This document shows positions 11,961-23,812 of a stretch of 64,000 bases of DNA, piece after piece. This stretch comes from Harmothoe impar (taxonomy: Eukaryota > Annelida > Polychaeta > Phyllodocida > Polynoidae), in NCBI GenBank assembly GCA_947462335.1, contig OX381710.1, positions 3,906,001 through 3,970,000 on the forward strand. Reading direction: 5' to 3'. Position 1 is the first letter of the stretch. The number at the start of each line of letters is the position of its first letter. The translations under genes and the position numbers were made by a program. The notes under the pieces are model-generated. The model did not search any database, was not told the origin of the DNA, and saw nothing but the letters and a program-made list of their open reading frames with translations.

Positions 11961-12226
11961 CAATGAGCTCACAGCTAGACTAGATACCCCATGTTTTGGA
12001 TTGGAGAAATCAGCAGAGCAATAAAAAGCGCGGTGAGGCTAGTGTGGCCCCTGTGAGTTGTAAAATTGGTGCTAAATGTGGTAACCAGGCGGATGCTGAG
12101 TTCATTGATATTGTCCGTTAATGATACTTAAGGTGGGTGTTGTCTAAAGTTTTAATTGATATTACCAATGTGGCCAATAATGACTTCACAGTTGGGGCCC
12201 TCGCCCGCAGGTCCCAGATTCAGGGT

Positions 12227-13060
12227 ATTCTTTGTTTATTGTGTGGCCCCTAAAGAGGGGCCGACTAACTCTTTAGAGTTAGTTAGATGCTGCCACTGTG
12301 CTATGCAACAGCAGCTATTAATAACGCTTCATGTGGGGCGGCATGGATCACTTGATGGGTGATACCTCAAAGCTCAAACACGGCAGAGCCGTGTGTGGCA
12401 TGCGAGGACCAGTGGGTCAGGGGTGATCCGTTGCAAACAGAATGCTGATCCGTGTGAGGTTCTGACTTTCTATAGTTTTTATAAAGCCTTAGATATGGTC
12501 TGGTATTTTTCATCTCGCTATAGTTTAGTTGGTATTTAAGGAAACCGCCTCATTTCTATCAGAAATACACAATATTGAATTGTTTTTTATATTTTAATAT
12601 ATTAGAAGCGCGCTTTGTTGCCTATGTAGCTCATTATGCGTTGAAATGTTCGCGAGCATCGTAGGAATGTACAAAACCCCTATTGTGGCACCATCTGACG
12701 AAAGAGCGGAGAACTATACTAGCGCGTTTCGTTATTCACATCTTTTTGACAGGGACTTGGTTGGTGGCTTTTACGCCCTAATTAACAGCTGAAGTCATTT
12801 CAAGGGGGGTGATAGTGATCGAATCTATGGATACCTGAAGGTGGAAAGCACACACCCTACACTTTTACCGAGGCAATGGTGGTGCTGCTCAAAGGGTGTG
12901 GCGAGCTAGACTGGAGGATGTAATAACTAAGCAGCAGAAGGACCAAAAAGACAATCTCGTAGTAGTAGGTCTACTTAGATCTTGAGTAGCCGCCCTTGTG
13001 GTTATAATTACCTAGACTAGTTGGCTCTGCCAGCCTGGTCAAGTGAAAATTGGTAAGGAG
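12227..13060 (+). repeat. E1 internal module, copy 1
   Basis: The segment starts with TTCTTTGTTTATTGTGTGGC and includes TCAGAAATACACA, AAAACCCCTATTGTGG and GACAATCTCGTAGTAGTAGG. It recurs in the same order at 13379-13987. Copies differ by substitutions and indels. No coding frame is conserved between copies, so this looks like a duplicated non-coding module. Confidence 0.7.
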
Positions 13061-13378
13061 ACTATGAACTAAGCTAACATCTCATAAGTATTAGTTACCA
13101 CCCCCTCACACCCGTTTAACAACGGATTCAGGGTCTAATTATGGAGACCCTAGAGTAAGATTAACAATATATCCCAATGTCTGTAGTAGACATTTACGAC
13201 ATGCAACCTGCCCCCTAGAAGAGATAGATCTGACCACAAGTCCGCAATATGGGACTCCCCCTCTGAGAGTATCAAGGTTTGCGTATAGTCTCTTGCAGTT
13301 TAATCTGTTATCTACCCCTTTGTCGACTTCGCCAAAATCCTGGGAGATTCACTTTAAACCTAAGGTCTACCCTTTTTT

Positions 13379-13987
13379 ATTCTTTGTTTATTGTGTGGCC
13401 CCTAAAGAGGGGCCGCGGTGTTGATTAATTACACCACATGTTAAGCAGCATGAGATCAAACCTTCCTCAAAAGCGTCAAGGCTCAGAGTCCTGTTGGACG
13501 GGAACCCTGTGTGGCATTTCAAGACGAATGGTTGAGTGATCTGTTGCAGATGCCGTTCCGTGAGAAGTTCTGACTTTATATAGCTTTTATATCGCTTTAG
13601 ATATGGTGTAGTATTTTCAATCTCACTATAGTTTAGTTGATATTTCAAAGAATCTGCCTCATTCTATCAGAAATACACAGCGTTGACATGTTTCTTATAT
13701 TCAATATATTAGAAGTGTGCTTTGTTGCTTATTATAGGTCATTATGCGTTTAAAATGTTCGCGAGTATCGTGGAAATGTACAAAACCCCTATTGTGGCGT
13801 CATCTGACGAAAAGAGCGGAGAACTATACTAGAGCATGTTATGGCCAGACCAGAAGGCGGCAGCAGAGTGGTCAAAAGACAATCTCGTAGTAGTAGGTCT
13901 ACTTGCATGTTGAGTAGCCACCCTTGTGGTTGTAATTACCTAGCCTAGTTGACCCTGCTGGCCTGGTCAAGTGAAATTAGTAAGGAG
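13379..13987 (+). repeat. E1 internal module, copy 2
   Basis: Direct repeat of 12227-13060, shorter because about 200 bp around 12730-12930 has no counterpart. The minus-strand 86-codon frame at 13388-13648 crosses the repeat but is broken in copy 1, which argues against a gene. Confidence 0.7.
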
Positions 13988-15330
13988 GCCCCCCATTAAC
14001 GCGCTCCACAGTCTTTAGACAGTTAAGACTATAGTCAAGACTGGAGAATTTAGCGAGACGTCCCTCTGGGAGGTCATAATCCTCAATGTTAGGTGTTAGC
14101 TCATTAACATCAGATACCATATTAACAAACCATTTAAAATGTTCATTTTAATAGCAACTCACCCTATTCTGACAAAATCCTATTAGCAGGTAACCTCTGT
14201 GTAAACCATACTGCAAACATCTGCTACTTCCAGCGTCTGCCTCGTGACTGATAGTGTACAACAAGACGAAGTGGGCAGAGATTAGAAAAAATGAGGCTCT
14301 TTATATAGCCGAGAGAGCAGCTAATCTGGATGTTCTAAGCTTGTTTTCACCTAGAGCTCCAACCCTCTTCCAGAGAGAATCAAATCGCTTTTCACCTGAA
14401 CCCTTCCACCCCTAATCCATCAGCATGAAAAGAGAATTAACGAGTGTAACGTGCGCTACATGTATCTGGGATTATAGCTGGTGAAGAGATAAAGCCGAGT
14501 CACCTGTGTATACAAAGACTACAGGGGGTGATTAACGACAGGTGTGACGCGCCAGCCCGTGAACGGATTAAGCCAAAAAAAAAGAAAAAAAAAGGTATGT
14601 TTCAGGTAACATGGGCAGAAAGACTGGGGTCGGTAGGTCGGATTTTTATTTTTATTTTTATTTTTTTTTTAACATGAAAGTACTAGCCATCCTCCGTGGA
14701 AATTCTAAAAATGACCCAAAAAGTATAAAAATATGAAATTTTCTTCAAACTTGCTTAAAAAAAAACGTAGGGTCGACCCTGTTTTGCTAGGGTCGGTCAG
14801 GTGACCTGAAACAAACCTTTTTTTTTATTTGGCCTTATCTTTCAAGCTGACGCTTAAATTCAACTAGCCAGCCGCCGTCCACACCACTCACTGCGACAAG
14901 AGGAGGTGCTGTTGTTTTACACTTGAGTCGCTTACCACATGGACTCTACCTCACAGACAGACACGCGCCCCCTGTAGCTTTTTTTTTGTTTTTTTTTGTA
15001 TACACACGCTAATCTCATAACCCCCTTATCCGTTATACAGGTAACCAGTATTCTCTTTTAAAATAGCTGCCAGTCAGCTTAGCTCTAGAAGCAAGAAGGC
15101 GTGTATAGGTGCCTTATAAGTCGGCAGGGGGTAAATACTAGTGAAAAAAGGAAGGCAGGTGTGCAGGTAGCTTTTCTAACAGACACGTGTGTGCACTAAG
15201 CTGCTTAAGTCTAAACCCTCCCCGCAGTAGTCAGGTGGCATGTGAAAACTTACTTAACTGATCTCTTACATTGAGTAGAGTCTCTGTGCTGAGAGAGCTT
15301 TTTCAGCCGTTTAAGAGGATTAACTAGGAC
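13988..15330. other. E1 interior right, no gene recognised
   Basis: No credible gene is seen. The stretch holds a MITE (14569-14837), A/T homopolymers and a region upstream of the TATA box at 15335. CCTTCCACCCC at 14401 recalls GATCCTTCCACCCCG at 53048 in E2, which suggests the upstream regions of the two elements are distantly related. Confidence 0.4.
14569..14837. mobile_element. GGCCAAACA MITE copy 2 in E1
   Basis: The left end TAAGCCAAAAAAAAAG with GTTTCAGGTAAC mirrors the right end GTGACCTGAAAC with TTTTATTTGGCCTTA. It shares the CAGGTAAC and GGGTCGGT motifs with 11557-11960. No coding capacity. Confidence 0.55.
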
Positions 15331-15334
15331 AGGG

Positions 15335-15342
15335 TACATAAG
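15335..15342 (+). promoter_or_regulatory. TATA box of E1 rightward transcript
   Basis: GGGTACATAAGGAGTGAAAC resembles GGGTATATAAGG with GGAGTGAAAC in E2 at 53471-53491. In both elements it lies upstream of a trinucleotide-repeat tract and points to the right TIR. The shared flanks beyond the TATA box suggest a conserved core promoter. Confidence 0.55.
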
Positions 15343-15369
15343 GAGTGAAACGCCGAATAGCGGCTACTC

Positions 15370-15730
15370 AGTCTCGTGCAGCACAAGCAGCAGCATCTAG
15401 CAGCGGCTTCAGCAGCAGCTGCACGTGCAGCACAAGCAGCTGGCAGCGACTTCAGCAGCACAAGCAGCACGAGCAGCACAAGCCGTAGCATTTGTCAGCA
15501 GCATCCGTGACATCGTCAGCAGCAGCCCCATGACCTTGTCAGCAGCACAAGCAGCCAGCAGCTGCTGGCAGCTGCTTCAGCAGCTGCTGGCAGCTGCTGC
15601 ACGAGCAGTAGCACAAGCAGTAGCATCTGTCAGCAGCAGCAGCAGCAGCACAAGCAGCCAGCAGCTGCTGCATGAGCAGCACAAGCAGCACAAGCAGCAG
15701 CACCGACAGCAGCAGCAGCAGCAGCGGTGG
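15370..15730 (+). repeat. CAG/GCA repeat tract, possible expressed ORF
   Basis: Imperfect CAGCA/GCAGCAC/AGC repeats fill this stretch. An open plus-strand frame spans 15425-15754 (109 codons; Ala, Gln and Ser rich, ending Gln-rich). It lies 30-80 bp downstream of the TATA box. The E2 counterpart is the Ala-rich gene at 54620-55255. Because the repeat keeps all frames open, coding is unproven; a repeat RNA is equally possible. Confidence 0.55.
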
Positions 15731-15895
15731 TGTGGACCACTAAAGTCGAGATGAAGCCTAGTGACATTTGACATGAAGCTTGAAAAACACAGTGACAGGT
15801 GACATGAGCAATTCTTAAAATCGACATGAGATATGAGCATAATTAAGCGACACCGACATGTGCCATGGCTATTTTTTAAGACAAACATCATATGT
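15730..15895 (-). repeat. CATGTC-type array, right inverted copy
   Basis: Read on the minus strand it gives TTAATTATGCTCATAT, CATGTCGATTTTAAGAA and CATGTCACCTGTCACT, matching 10030-10200 in the same order. The two copies face each other inside E1. Confidence 0.6.
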
Positions 15896-15968
15896 CATAG
15901 CCGCCTCATCCAAACCTCCACTAGTAGTGCTCTATAAGCGCAAGCTGTAAACCCTCTCCCCCCCATGT

Positions 15969-16346
15969 GCACACAGGCGAATTATCAGAGTCAGCCAATG
16001 GTGTCAATACCCCTCTCATACAGGGGTCGGGCGCTGCTGGACTATAATAGATGAGTCAAGGACCGTTCTACTGAGGGTCAGGCAGGCTAAGTCGGACATT
16101 CAATGACAGGTAGGTCTTTGACAACCTTGCTTGAAAGTCTGGACAGCATTGACAGACTGGGGCATAAGGATCTCGCATGGTCAGACTTTCAAGCAAGTTT
16201 TGCTAAAGTCGCGTTATTGAATGTCCGACCTAGCCTGACCCACAGTAAAACGGTCCTTGACCCGTCTATTATAGTCCAGCAGTGCCCGACCCTTGGCTGA
16301 GAGCAGTTTAAGCGCCATTGGGTGTCTCTGATATTTGCCTCTGTGT
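15969..16346. other. Long imperfect hairpin (~375 bp) in E1
   Basis: The left arm 15969-16140 and right arm 16178-16346 are complementary over most of their length. Matching phrases include GTCGGGC, CTGCTGGACTATAATAGA, GTCAAGGACCGTT, GGTCAGGC, GTCGGACATTCAAT and CTTGCTTGAAAGTCTG, each with its complement in the other arm. The loop is about 35 bases. It sits between the CAG tract and the right TIR, downstream of the rightward TATA box, so a transcript would form long dsRNA. A nested foldback insertion is an alternative. Confidence 0.75.
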
Positions 16347-16501
16347 AAGATGAGAAAAAAAGTCTGTTGAAAGACTATATTTCAAGCCAGAAAACTGTAA
16401 TTAGCTTTCCAAGTTGTTTATTTAACAATATCTTAGCCTAGCAAGCAGCTGTCAGATGTCATCTAAGAAAAAAATGTGAGCTGTTAATAGATTCAAGAGA
16501 A

Positions 16502-17206
16502 ATTAGTTTACAAATAGCCCGTGTAAGTACGCCCATGTCTTGCTTATTTCTTATAAAGTTGTAAGATAGTCACATCATGATGCACATCATCATAAACGCA
16601 ATCATGTTACCTTTCATTGTAAGTAGACTCGCCTCTCTGCCCTCTAAAAGAGAGGGCAGAGAAGCGAGTCTCACTCTTAAAAAACCCTTCCCCTCCCCCC
16701 CTCCCCCCCTCCCCCCCCATGCATCTTAAAGAGTGCCCCCCAGAGTGCCCCTCCCCCCCCTAAAAAAAAGAGCCACATTTTTAAATTATTTTTTAGCAAG
16801 CTTTCAGCTTGCTTTTTTTCTTTTTTAAAATTTATTTATCCATAAAAATCTCAAGTGACTTATTTTGAAATTCGCGCCAACCTAGTAGTCACGTGACCCC
16901 CTTAAGTAGGTCACTTCCAGTCACGTGACCTATTTGAATTTCCCGCCAACATGGTGGTCACGTGACCCTCTTAAGTAGGTCACTTCCGGTCACGTGACCT
17001 ATTTGAATTTCCCGCCCAAAGGTCACGTGACCGGAAGTAGGTCACTTCCGGTCACGTGACCTATTTGAATTTCCCGCCAAAAGGGAGGCCTCTCATTGGC
17101 TGCTTTTGAATTTCCCGCCAAAAGGGAGGCCTCTGATTGGCTGCAGGTCGATTGAGTAATAAACAGTACTTAACTATAGTCCCGTTCCGATACATACTAT
17201 ACTACT
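16502..17206 (-). repeat. E1 right terminal inverted repeat
   Basis: Reverse complement of 7627-8332. It carries the same hairpin (16625-16671), C/G tract, E2F/CACGTG/ETS/CCAAT array (16860-17145) and an outward AATAAA at 17158-17163. Confidence 0.9.
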
Positions 17207-17212
17207 CATATT

Positions 17213-19750
17213 GAATGGGTTAAACCATAGCCAGATCGCTGTATGTAGAATATTGGCGACAGTCTAGGCTGATCACGAGTTGGTAGACGAGTGTGCTCAG
17301 TCATGACTAAGCCAAAATTCTGAGCACAGGGGTTTTGAGTGGTTTAACTAACTTATGCCTCACCACTCTGTCACCAGCATTGATTAATTTGTACAGAAAG
17401 TACAGAAAGCACGTTTTCCTTGGTCTTTCCAACCAGGTGTGGTATAATGAGTTTGATAATATATCATATTCATCCTTTAGCCCCAATCTTTCCATACTTG
17501 TCATTGATAAGACTACATTGAGAACACTGATGCCTAAGGTCATTTTTTTCAATATCAGGATTTTCTGAAATAACTGTCTCTGCATCCTTCATCATCTAGG
17601 GCAGTTGAAGATACCACCCGCCCTTTCTATAGACCTGACTGCAAAGCTTTGAGTGGCCCTGAATGCAGTTCTGTTAAGGCTGTCCTTAGAGCTGTCTGTA
17701 GTGTGGGTTGTATGTAGTGTATACCCCTGAAATACCCCTAACAGGGAAGGTGACATTAGATGAATAGCCACCAGATAACAGCGATTAGATTATGTGTTGG
17801 CCTGACCAATAGGGCAGTAGAGAGTGATTTAAGGGGCAGGTACCAAGTCGCCAGCCATCTGTATGGGATGCTGTTACCCTTTCTCCTATCTCCCTATTCT
17901 CTAAGCCTTTTTGTTATTTCCACAATCCAGACCTCCTGTCTTCCAAACTTTCTTAATGGTCTTGGTCATGGTAATGAGAACATGTTTAAATACTGCTAAA
18001 AGAGGTCTTGATTAAGTGCTGATTTTTAAACGCTTGATGCAAAGACTACTCAACACTATTTATCATCCATCAAAACATTATGGAGACCAGCATGACAATT
18101 GAAGAAGGTCTAGGAGCAATTATTCAAACTGCTCCTATTGAAAACGAATTATAGAAAGCAAAAGACAAAGCTACTTCACTGAACTACCGGGTATTTTCAT
18201 TCCTATCTTAAATGTATGCGAGAGTCAAGCCTTGTCTACGGGCAATTTTTCCATCTGGTTTCATTGTAAAGGCTACTTTATATGGTGCTTTGACTAAATG
18301 CCTTATTGTTAGGCTATTGCAGACTGACAACAATGGATATGCTTATGCCTTACAACTGTGTATTGAAGAAGTACAGAATGAACAGATTATCAAAGGTCTA
18401 GACGCTACATACCAGCAGCATTGCCACGGGAATGAGTGACCACACTAGATCCTCCATGAGCCCTTGTATCTGGAATGCGGGACTGGGCTAGAGTGTTGAT
18501 AGCGGAAGGTTAATGAGTCAGTGTTTGCGAAAACATGCAGGACAATGGTAATGTCCTTCTAAAATGCCACCGGTCCAGTAGATTGACAAGTGTAGCAGGA
18601 CCGAATATTAAGTCCCATGTTTGGCTTCTCTGAACTAAAAAAAGTTTTTAGGTTTCTTAACCTTAAATATGTTTGTCAATATAGCGTGTATTTATCCTCA
18701 TTCTGATAACAATTTTTTTTTAAAGTTGTAAATGTATAAATTGTCAGATATGTCGCTATCCAGTCTTTCAGAAATGTAGCCAGCCCTGCAACACTAAGGA
18801 TTTGCAGGTCCGAATGCCATTTGGGATGAAAATGTTTTCATTAAAGACTGATGAGTAATTGGGCCTCATACAAATAGACATTGGCTCAGTCACCACCAAA
18901 AGGAGGCTGGAGTTGATTTCAGGTTCTCTGGAGATGAAGGCTCTGTAGATGGTACTAGGGTCATTATTACTCCCTGCCCTTCCCTAGGGGTGAGGTTGTA
19001 AGGAGGGAGATCGGAGGGCACTAGTTCAGAGCTGACAGGAAGGAAATGAGGAATCTCTGGGATCTGTTTGGGAAGGAAATAGGATGAGACTAAAAAGCTA
19101 AAATGGATAAATCACAACATGTTAAAAGATGGTCAGTAATATATTTGGTATTGTCTGTAAGGGCAGAATGTATTACAGACTTGATACAGGGGATATATTT
19201 AGCTGAAATAGGTATGTGTGGCTAGGTAGAGTGTGGACTAAGGGTGGTTGTAATCTATGCAAGCTGTTTATGAGAAACAATAGAGGAACAATGAAAAAAA
19301 GACAAAACGAATTTGATGTATAACAGGCGCAGGGGAAAAAAAGGAGCAGACATGAACAGAAGAGAAATGCAGTGTATGACAAGGGAGCCTGCCCTTGGGT
19401 TCCTAGAGCATGAGAGGTGTCAGCGTGGTACTAGGGTAGGGTTGTTCATAAGAAACAATAGCCGTGGTGTTGCTCAGGTGTTGGTGCTGCTGACATCAGG
19501 TGTACACTCAGCCTCCCACGCGGCTGGTTTCTCAATAGCATGAAGCCAAATACTTGTTTTTCTGTTACTAACTGCACTGTACAAAAAACAGCTACCATCC
19601 AGCATGTGACACTCCTCTGTTTGTCACTGAAAGTGCCTCTCCACATTCCCTGTAGGGGTTTCGCAAGCACTTAATCTTACCACTGCAGTCTTTTATATAT
19701 ATGATGCAGTATATATGTAACAACCAAATTTAGATGTCATAGTGGCAAGA
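17213..19750 (+). repeat. Duplicated block B1
   Basis: It aligns in order with 26280-28850: ACCACCC with CTTTCTATAGACCTG at about 17610, CCACCGGTCCAGTAGATTGA at about 18570 and 27600, GATTTGCAGGTCCGAATGCC at about 18800 and 27830, and the TGACATCAGGTG segment at 19490 and 28550. No intact gene is seen. Confidence 0.7.
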
Positions 19751-20970
19751 AACACTTGCCATAATATATGTCTTATGTATGCCTGCCTCTGTCGCTGTTT
19801 ACCAGGAGTAACAGTAACTCTTTGTAAAACAAAATGATAATGAATGAAAAATATGGCTATGAATCAACTGAAGCTAATACAAAACCAAAACATTAATGTT
19901 TCTGGTGACTACTGTGTTGGTAGTGGCCCAGTGCAGACAGGATAGGTGGCAGTGGTGAGGTAAAGAGTGAGCTTTTATCTTATTACAAAATGTTATTCAC
20001 ACTTCCTTATATAGGATTCAATCCTTTGAACAGAAGACTTTAGAGATATGGAAAATAGGTGAAACTGATTGAAGCTAGATATGTGTTTTTGATGTTTTTT
20101 ATGATTGATTTTTGTCAACACCTAAGGGCTGTGTTTTTTTCAGACCCGTCTGATTGTAGCTGCAAGTATTTCATTTCTATCTGAGCTGGCAATTGAGTTG
20201 GCTTTCACAATTCACCACCACAAAATGAAATCTATTAGGACCTACGGTGTGCATCTTTCAGGGATTGCAGCAGAGAAAGGACCCAGAGGTAATGGTAGTA
20301 GGTGCAAGTGTAGCTTCAAAGAGACAGCTCCACAGAGAGGAAGTACAGATGCATTGAATATAGTAGTCCCAGTGCTAAAACATTTAAGGATAGTATGGTG
20401 CATAAAGATGATGTTTGTTGTCATGATGCACAAATGTAGCCCCTGCGACTAACTCGCCATGGCTGCATTGGTGCATCATACCAAACCTTTAGGAGTGTCT
20501 GAATCCCTTAAGGTTGACATGACACTTGAATGCAGCATGGGCAAGTGCACTATTGCATGATTCCTTAGAGAGTTAAACATTTAGGGATGGTTATTTGCTT
20601 TAATATATATTTTATCTATACTATCATGAACCAAGAATCGCTGCATAACAATTCTCCTTTAGGAGTGTATCAACAGGTAGGATTGGTATGATACATGAAT
20701 GCAGTACTTATGAGTTTTTGACAAAATGCAAGGCTGCACTTATGCATTAATAAAACAAAAGCCCTAGGATATAAAAGATCCATGCTCTCTGTCACTATCA
20801 TTTCTAATGCTCCCTGTAGTCATTTCTACCTGTGTTTTAGTTCAAGATGGATTCCACACAATGACATTTCACATATGACACAATAATAGCAGAATTAAAA
20901 GTGTACACAATTACCCCTACAATACATTGCTTTATTTGTAATTATAAGGAATGTAGGAGATCATAGAGGC

Positions 20971-21174
20971 AGTGGTGAAACATAACAATCGCCAACTACC
21001 ATTCCCATCGTGTTCACCGGTAGTGGTGAAACATAACAATCGCCAACTACCATTCCCGTCGTGTTCACCCGTAGTGGTGAAACACAACAATCACCAACTA
21101 CCATTCACGTCGTGTTCACCCATAGTGGTGAAACACAACAATCCCCAACTACCATTCTTGTCGTGTTCACCCTC
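20971..21174 (+). repeat. 51-bp minisatellite, four copies
   Basis: Units start AGTGGTGAAACA at 20971, 21022, 21073 and 21124, an exact 51-bp period. Block A1 has a single diverged unit near 3030-3085, so the array arose in this copy. The period is a multiple of three, so one frame stays open as 17-residue repeats, but there is no other sign of coding. Confidence 0.85.
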
Positions 21175-23742
21175 ACTTTTTACTGAAATCTATAGTGGTG
21201 ATCTTGTAGGTAACGCTTTTTTAACAACAAATACAGCCACTGTAAAACCTCGAGTATATGGCTAAGTCGTGTATTAGCGGAACCCCGACTTTAGGCAGGT
21301 TATACAAGCAGCACTGGTATTCTGATTATGGTGACTTAAGCTCTGTACCGCAAAAACTCTTGTATAAGCCACACCTTCACTGAGGGCCAATGTTATAAGC
21401 CGCACTGGCGATCTGACTCGCGTATTTGCTGCAGCCTATACAGAAGTTTAACGGTAGATGAAATATTGCATAAATGTCTACAGAATCAGTGCTATAGAAT
21501 TCTTCACAGATCCTCGCCATAATGCAGACACAAAGCAGGTTTAATAAGGCATATTCTGTTGCAGAAGCTACATTTGTTTACTAAAGCCTTGCTCTGTTTA
21601 TACCTACAAAGAAGTTCTGTGGAACTTACGTTAGAATATTGTGTTCATAGAACTATGTATCCAATTAGTATCAGGAACAGAAAGATACCATTACTTAGAA
21701 GGATCTAAAGTTCCCTTTATAGTTGAGATCCAGGGCACATGATAGAAAACACTGCATCAGGAATCTCCCGTCAGAAATAAGATGATCTCTATATCTGCTG
21801 AGACCTTTTCATGAACATGTTAAGATGTCGCATATACATCCTTCCTTCTAAGTATAACATAAGGCTGCCACAGACTGTCTGTATTCAACAAATCTTACTA
21901 CTAAAGTCACATTTTGTCCACAGTTATAATACAGACAAGTAAAGCGAGGCACAATAGAGTATTGGGGGGGGGGGCAGAAAGGTCTATGGTACATATGGAA
22001 TTGAATGGAATAGCCATGTGTGCTGCAGATTGGGAAAACAATAATTAAAATATACACTTTGTAGGATGCTGACGGATCATGACACAAGGCCCCTCCTGAA
22101 ACACCTGGTGGGGGGTATTTGTCCTAATTTCCTGTTCATTAGGGGCAGGCTGCACAGGAAGAGACCTGAGAACACAGCCGTATATTAGTGTCACTATTAC
22201 AAGGTGAGGCCATCTAGCCTTTAGTCTGAGCAGCTGAGCATTGGGAAAGCAGCCTATACTTGTCACTAGCAATAAACACTGCCATCTGACCCTCACTCTG
22301 AGCAATATAAAAATACCCCTTTACAGAGAGTGACACAACACCCTCAGAGTGTCCCATACTGGGAAGTGGAATTTCAAACAAAGAATGTCTGTCATGACCA
22401 GGACACTGAGAAAAGGAGAGGTACAGGGCCCCAGTGTAGGTTATATAAAAGGCTGATGTATGAGATTTGTCTGCTCTTTCTTTCACCATAAATTCATTGT
22501 GCACAATAGAGGATCACGATATGGCCAGGAACATTCCCAATGGGAGGGGATTGCTGTAATTAGAGACTATCTACAGGTTATTATCAACTCTCTCTTCCCT
22601 AATGCTAAGCCCTTCTTCCTAGTAGGCTTAATACAATAAACTGTACTACAGTGATCATTCTCATACCACCTTGCTTGTTCTGATATTGTTTGCCCAAACA
22701 CTGCCTATTCTTGAGGCCCCATGGGTATGAGATAAAGTCGACACAATGCCTTCAGAGGTTCCCAAACTGGGAAGTGGAACCTTAAACCCAGAATGTCTGT
22801 AGTGACCAGGACACTAAGAAAAGGAGAGGTACAGGGCCCCAGTGTAAGTTATATAACAGGCTGATATAACAGAGATGGAAAAAGATAGGCTGGGGTGGTA
22901 CTCTGGATGTACATAACGTTTAAAGGCATTATCAATATAACATCTCAAGTAATCTGATTTTTTAGACATGAGATTATAGTCCGCATTTTAATAAGTTATA
23001 GCATTATGATCAATCTGGTTGAGGAATCATGCCAAAAAATTAAGGGTTATCCTCATTTAGGCATGTTGCCTGCTCTCTTTCCCACCATAAATTCAACAAT
23101 AGAGGCATTCTTATTCATCAGGACTATTGACCAGAAACATTCCCAATGGGAGGGGTTTCCTGTAATTGGAGACTATATAAAGGTTATTATCAGCTCTCTC
23201 TACCCTAATGCTAAGCCCTTATTCCTTATAGGATTAATCCGAGAAACTGTGCTACAATGATCATTCTCATACCACCTGCCTTGTCTTGAAATCACCTGCC
23301 CAAATACATTCTGGTCTTGAGGCCCAAGGGGTCTTAGATAAAGTCACACAGTTTCCAGACAACAAAAATCAGTAGAATCAATAATGGATGTGCTTCAGAA
23401 TGGTAACTACCATTATAGGGCAAAGTGAAGAGCCATTTTTTCGCAATCAGCAGTGTCTATCACAATTCACACTCCTCTTGTAGATATCTCTAACAGAGCC
23501 ATTTAAATTGATGAGCATGGCAGACAATTACAGTGGGGATGGTGAAATCCAACACCAAGCGTTTCAAAATCGAGCCCTCCATCATTCACACCACTAGCCC
23601 AGTGTTGAAGTACTGCAGTCTCTGGGGGGTGTTTCACATTATGTATAAACCAGTTTGTGAATATTGATTATTTCTAGTTGTTCTTACTGGCCTTAGCCCA
23701 GTGTCATTCTTCTCTATGATTCAAATTGTTTTTCCCCTATCC

Positions 23743-23744
<2 letters not shown>

Positions 23745-23795
<51 letters not shown>

Positions 23796-23812
23796 CCTCC
23801 CTCTCTCTCTCT
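23745..23812 (+). repeat. (CT)n microsatellite
   Basis: A nearly uninterrupted CT dinucleotide run, with one ATCTCCCTCC interruption near its right end. Confidence 0.95.

Larger units (their letters stand above)
7627..17206. mobile_element. E1: gene-free Polinton-type element, 9.58 kb
   Basis: It is bounded by inverted repeats of about 705 bp that start AGTAGTATAGTATG. A perfect 6-bp direct repeat CATATT flanks it (7621-7626 and 17207-17212). Six-base TSDs and ends beginning AG are hallmarks of Polinton/Maverick elements. The outer ~80 bp match element E2 with about three differences. Unlike E2, no integrase, ATPase, capsid or protease frame can be found inside; open frames are 60-110 codons and look random or repeat-driven. 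The interior holds a promoter, a CAG tract, long hairpins, two related MITEs and duplicated modules. It is best read as a non-autonomous or satellite element mobilised in trans by an E2-like integrase. The near-identity of its TIRs indicates recent insertion or TIR homogenisation. Confidence 0.85.

Noticed and set aside
15577..15891. Minus-strand Cys-rich frames over the CAG tract
   Set aside because: They are antisense readings of CAG/GCA repeats (TGC codons) with no independent support.
16103..16300. 65-codon plus-strand frame
   Set aside because: It lies wholly inside the two arms of the long hairpin and is explained by that structure.
20971..21174. CRISPR-like regular array
   Set aside because: Whole 51-bp units repeat without variable spacers, and the context is eukaryotic.
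20972..21265. 97-codon frame with 17-residue repeats
   Set aside because: The 51-bp minisatellite keeps it open; the single unit in block A1 is not in a comparable frame.
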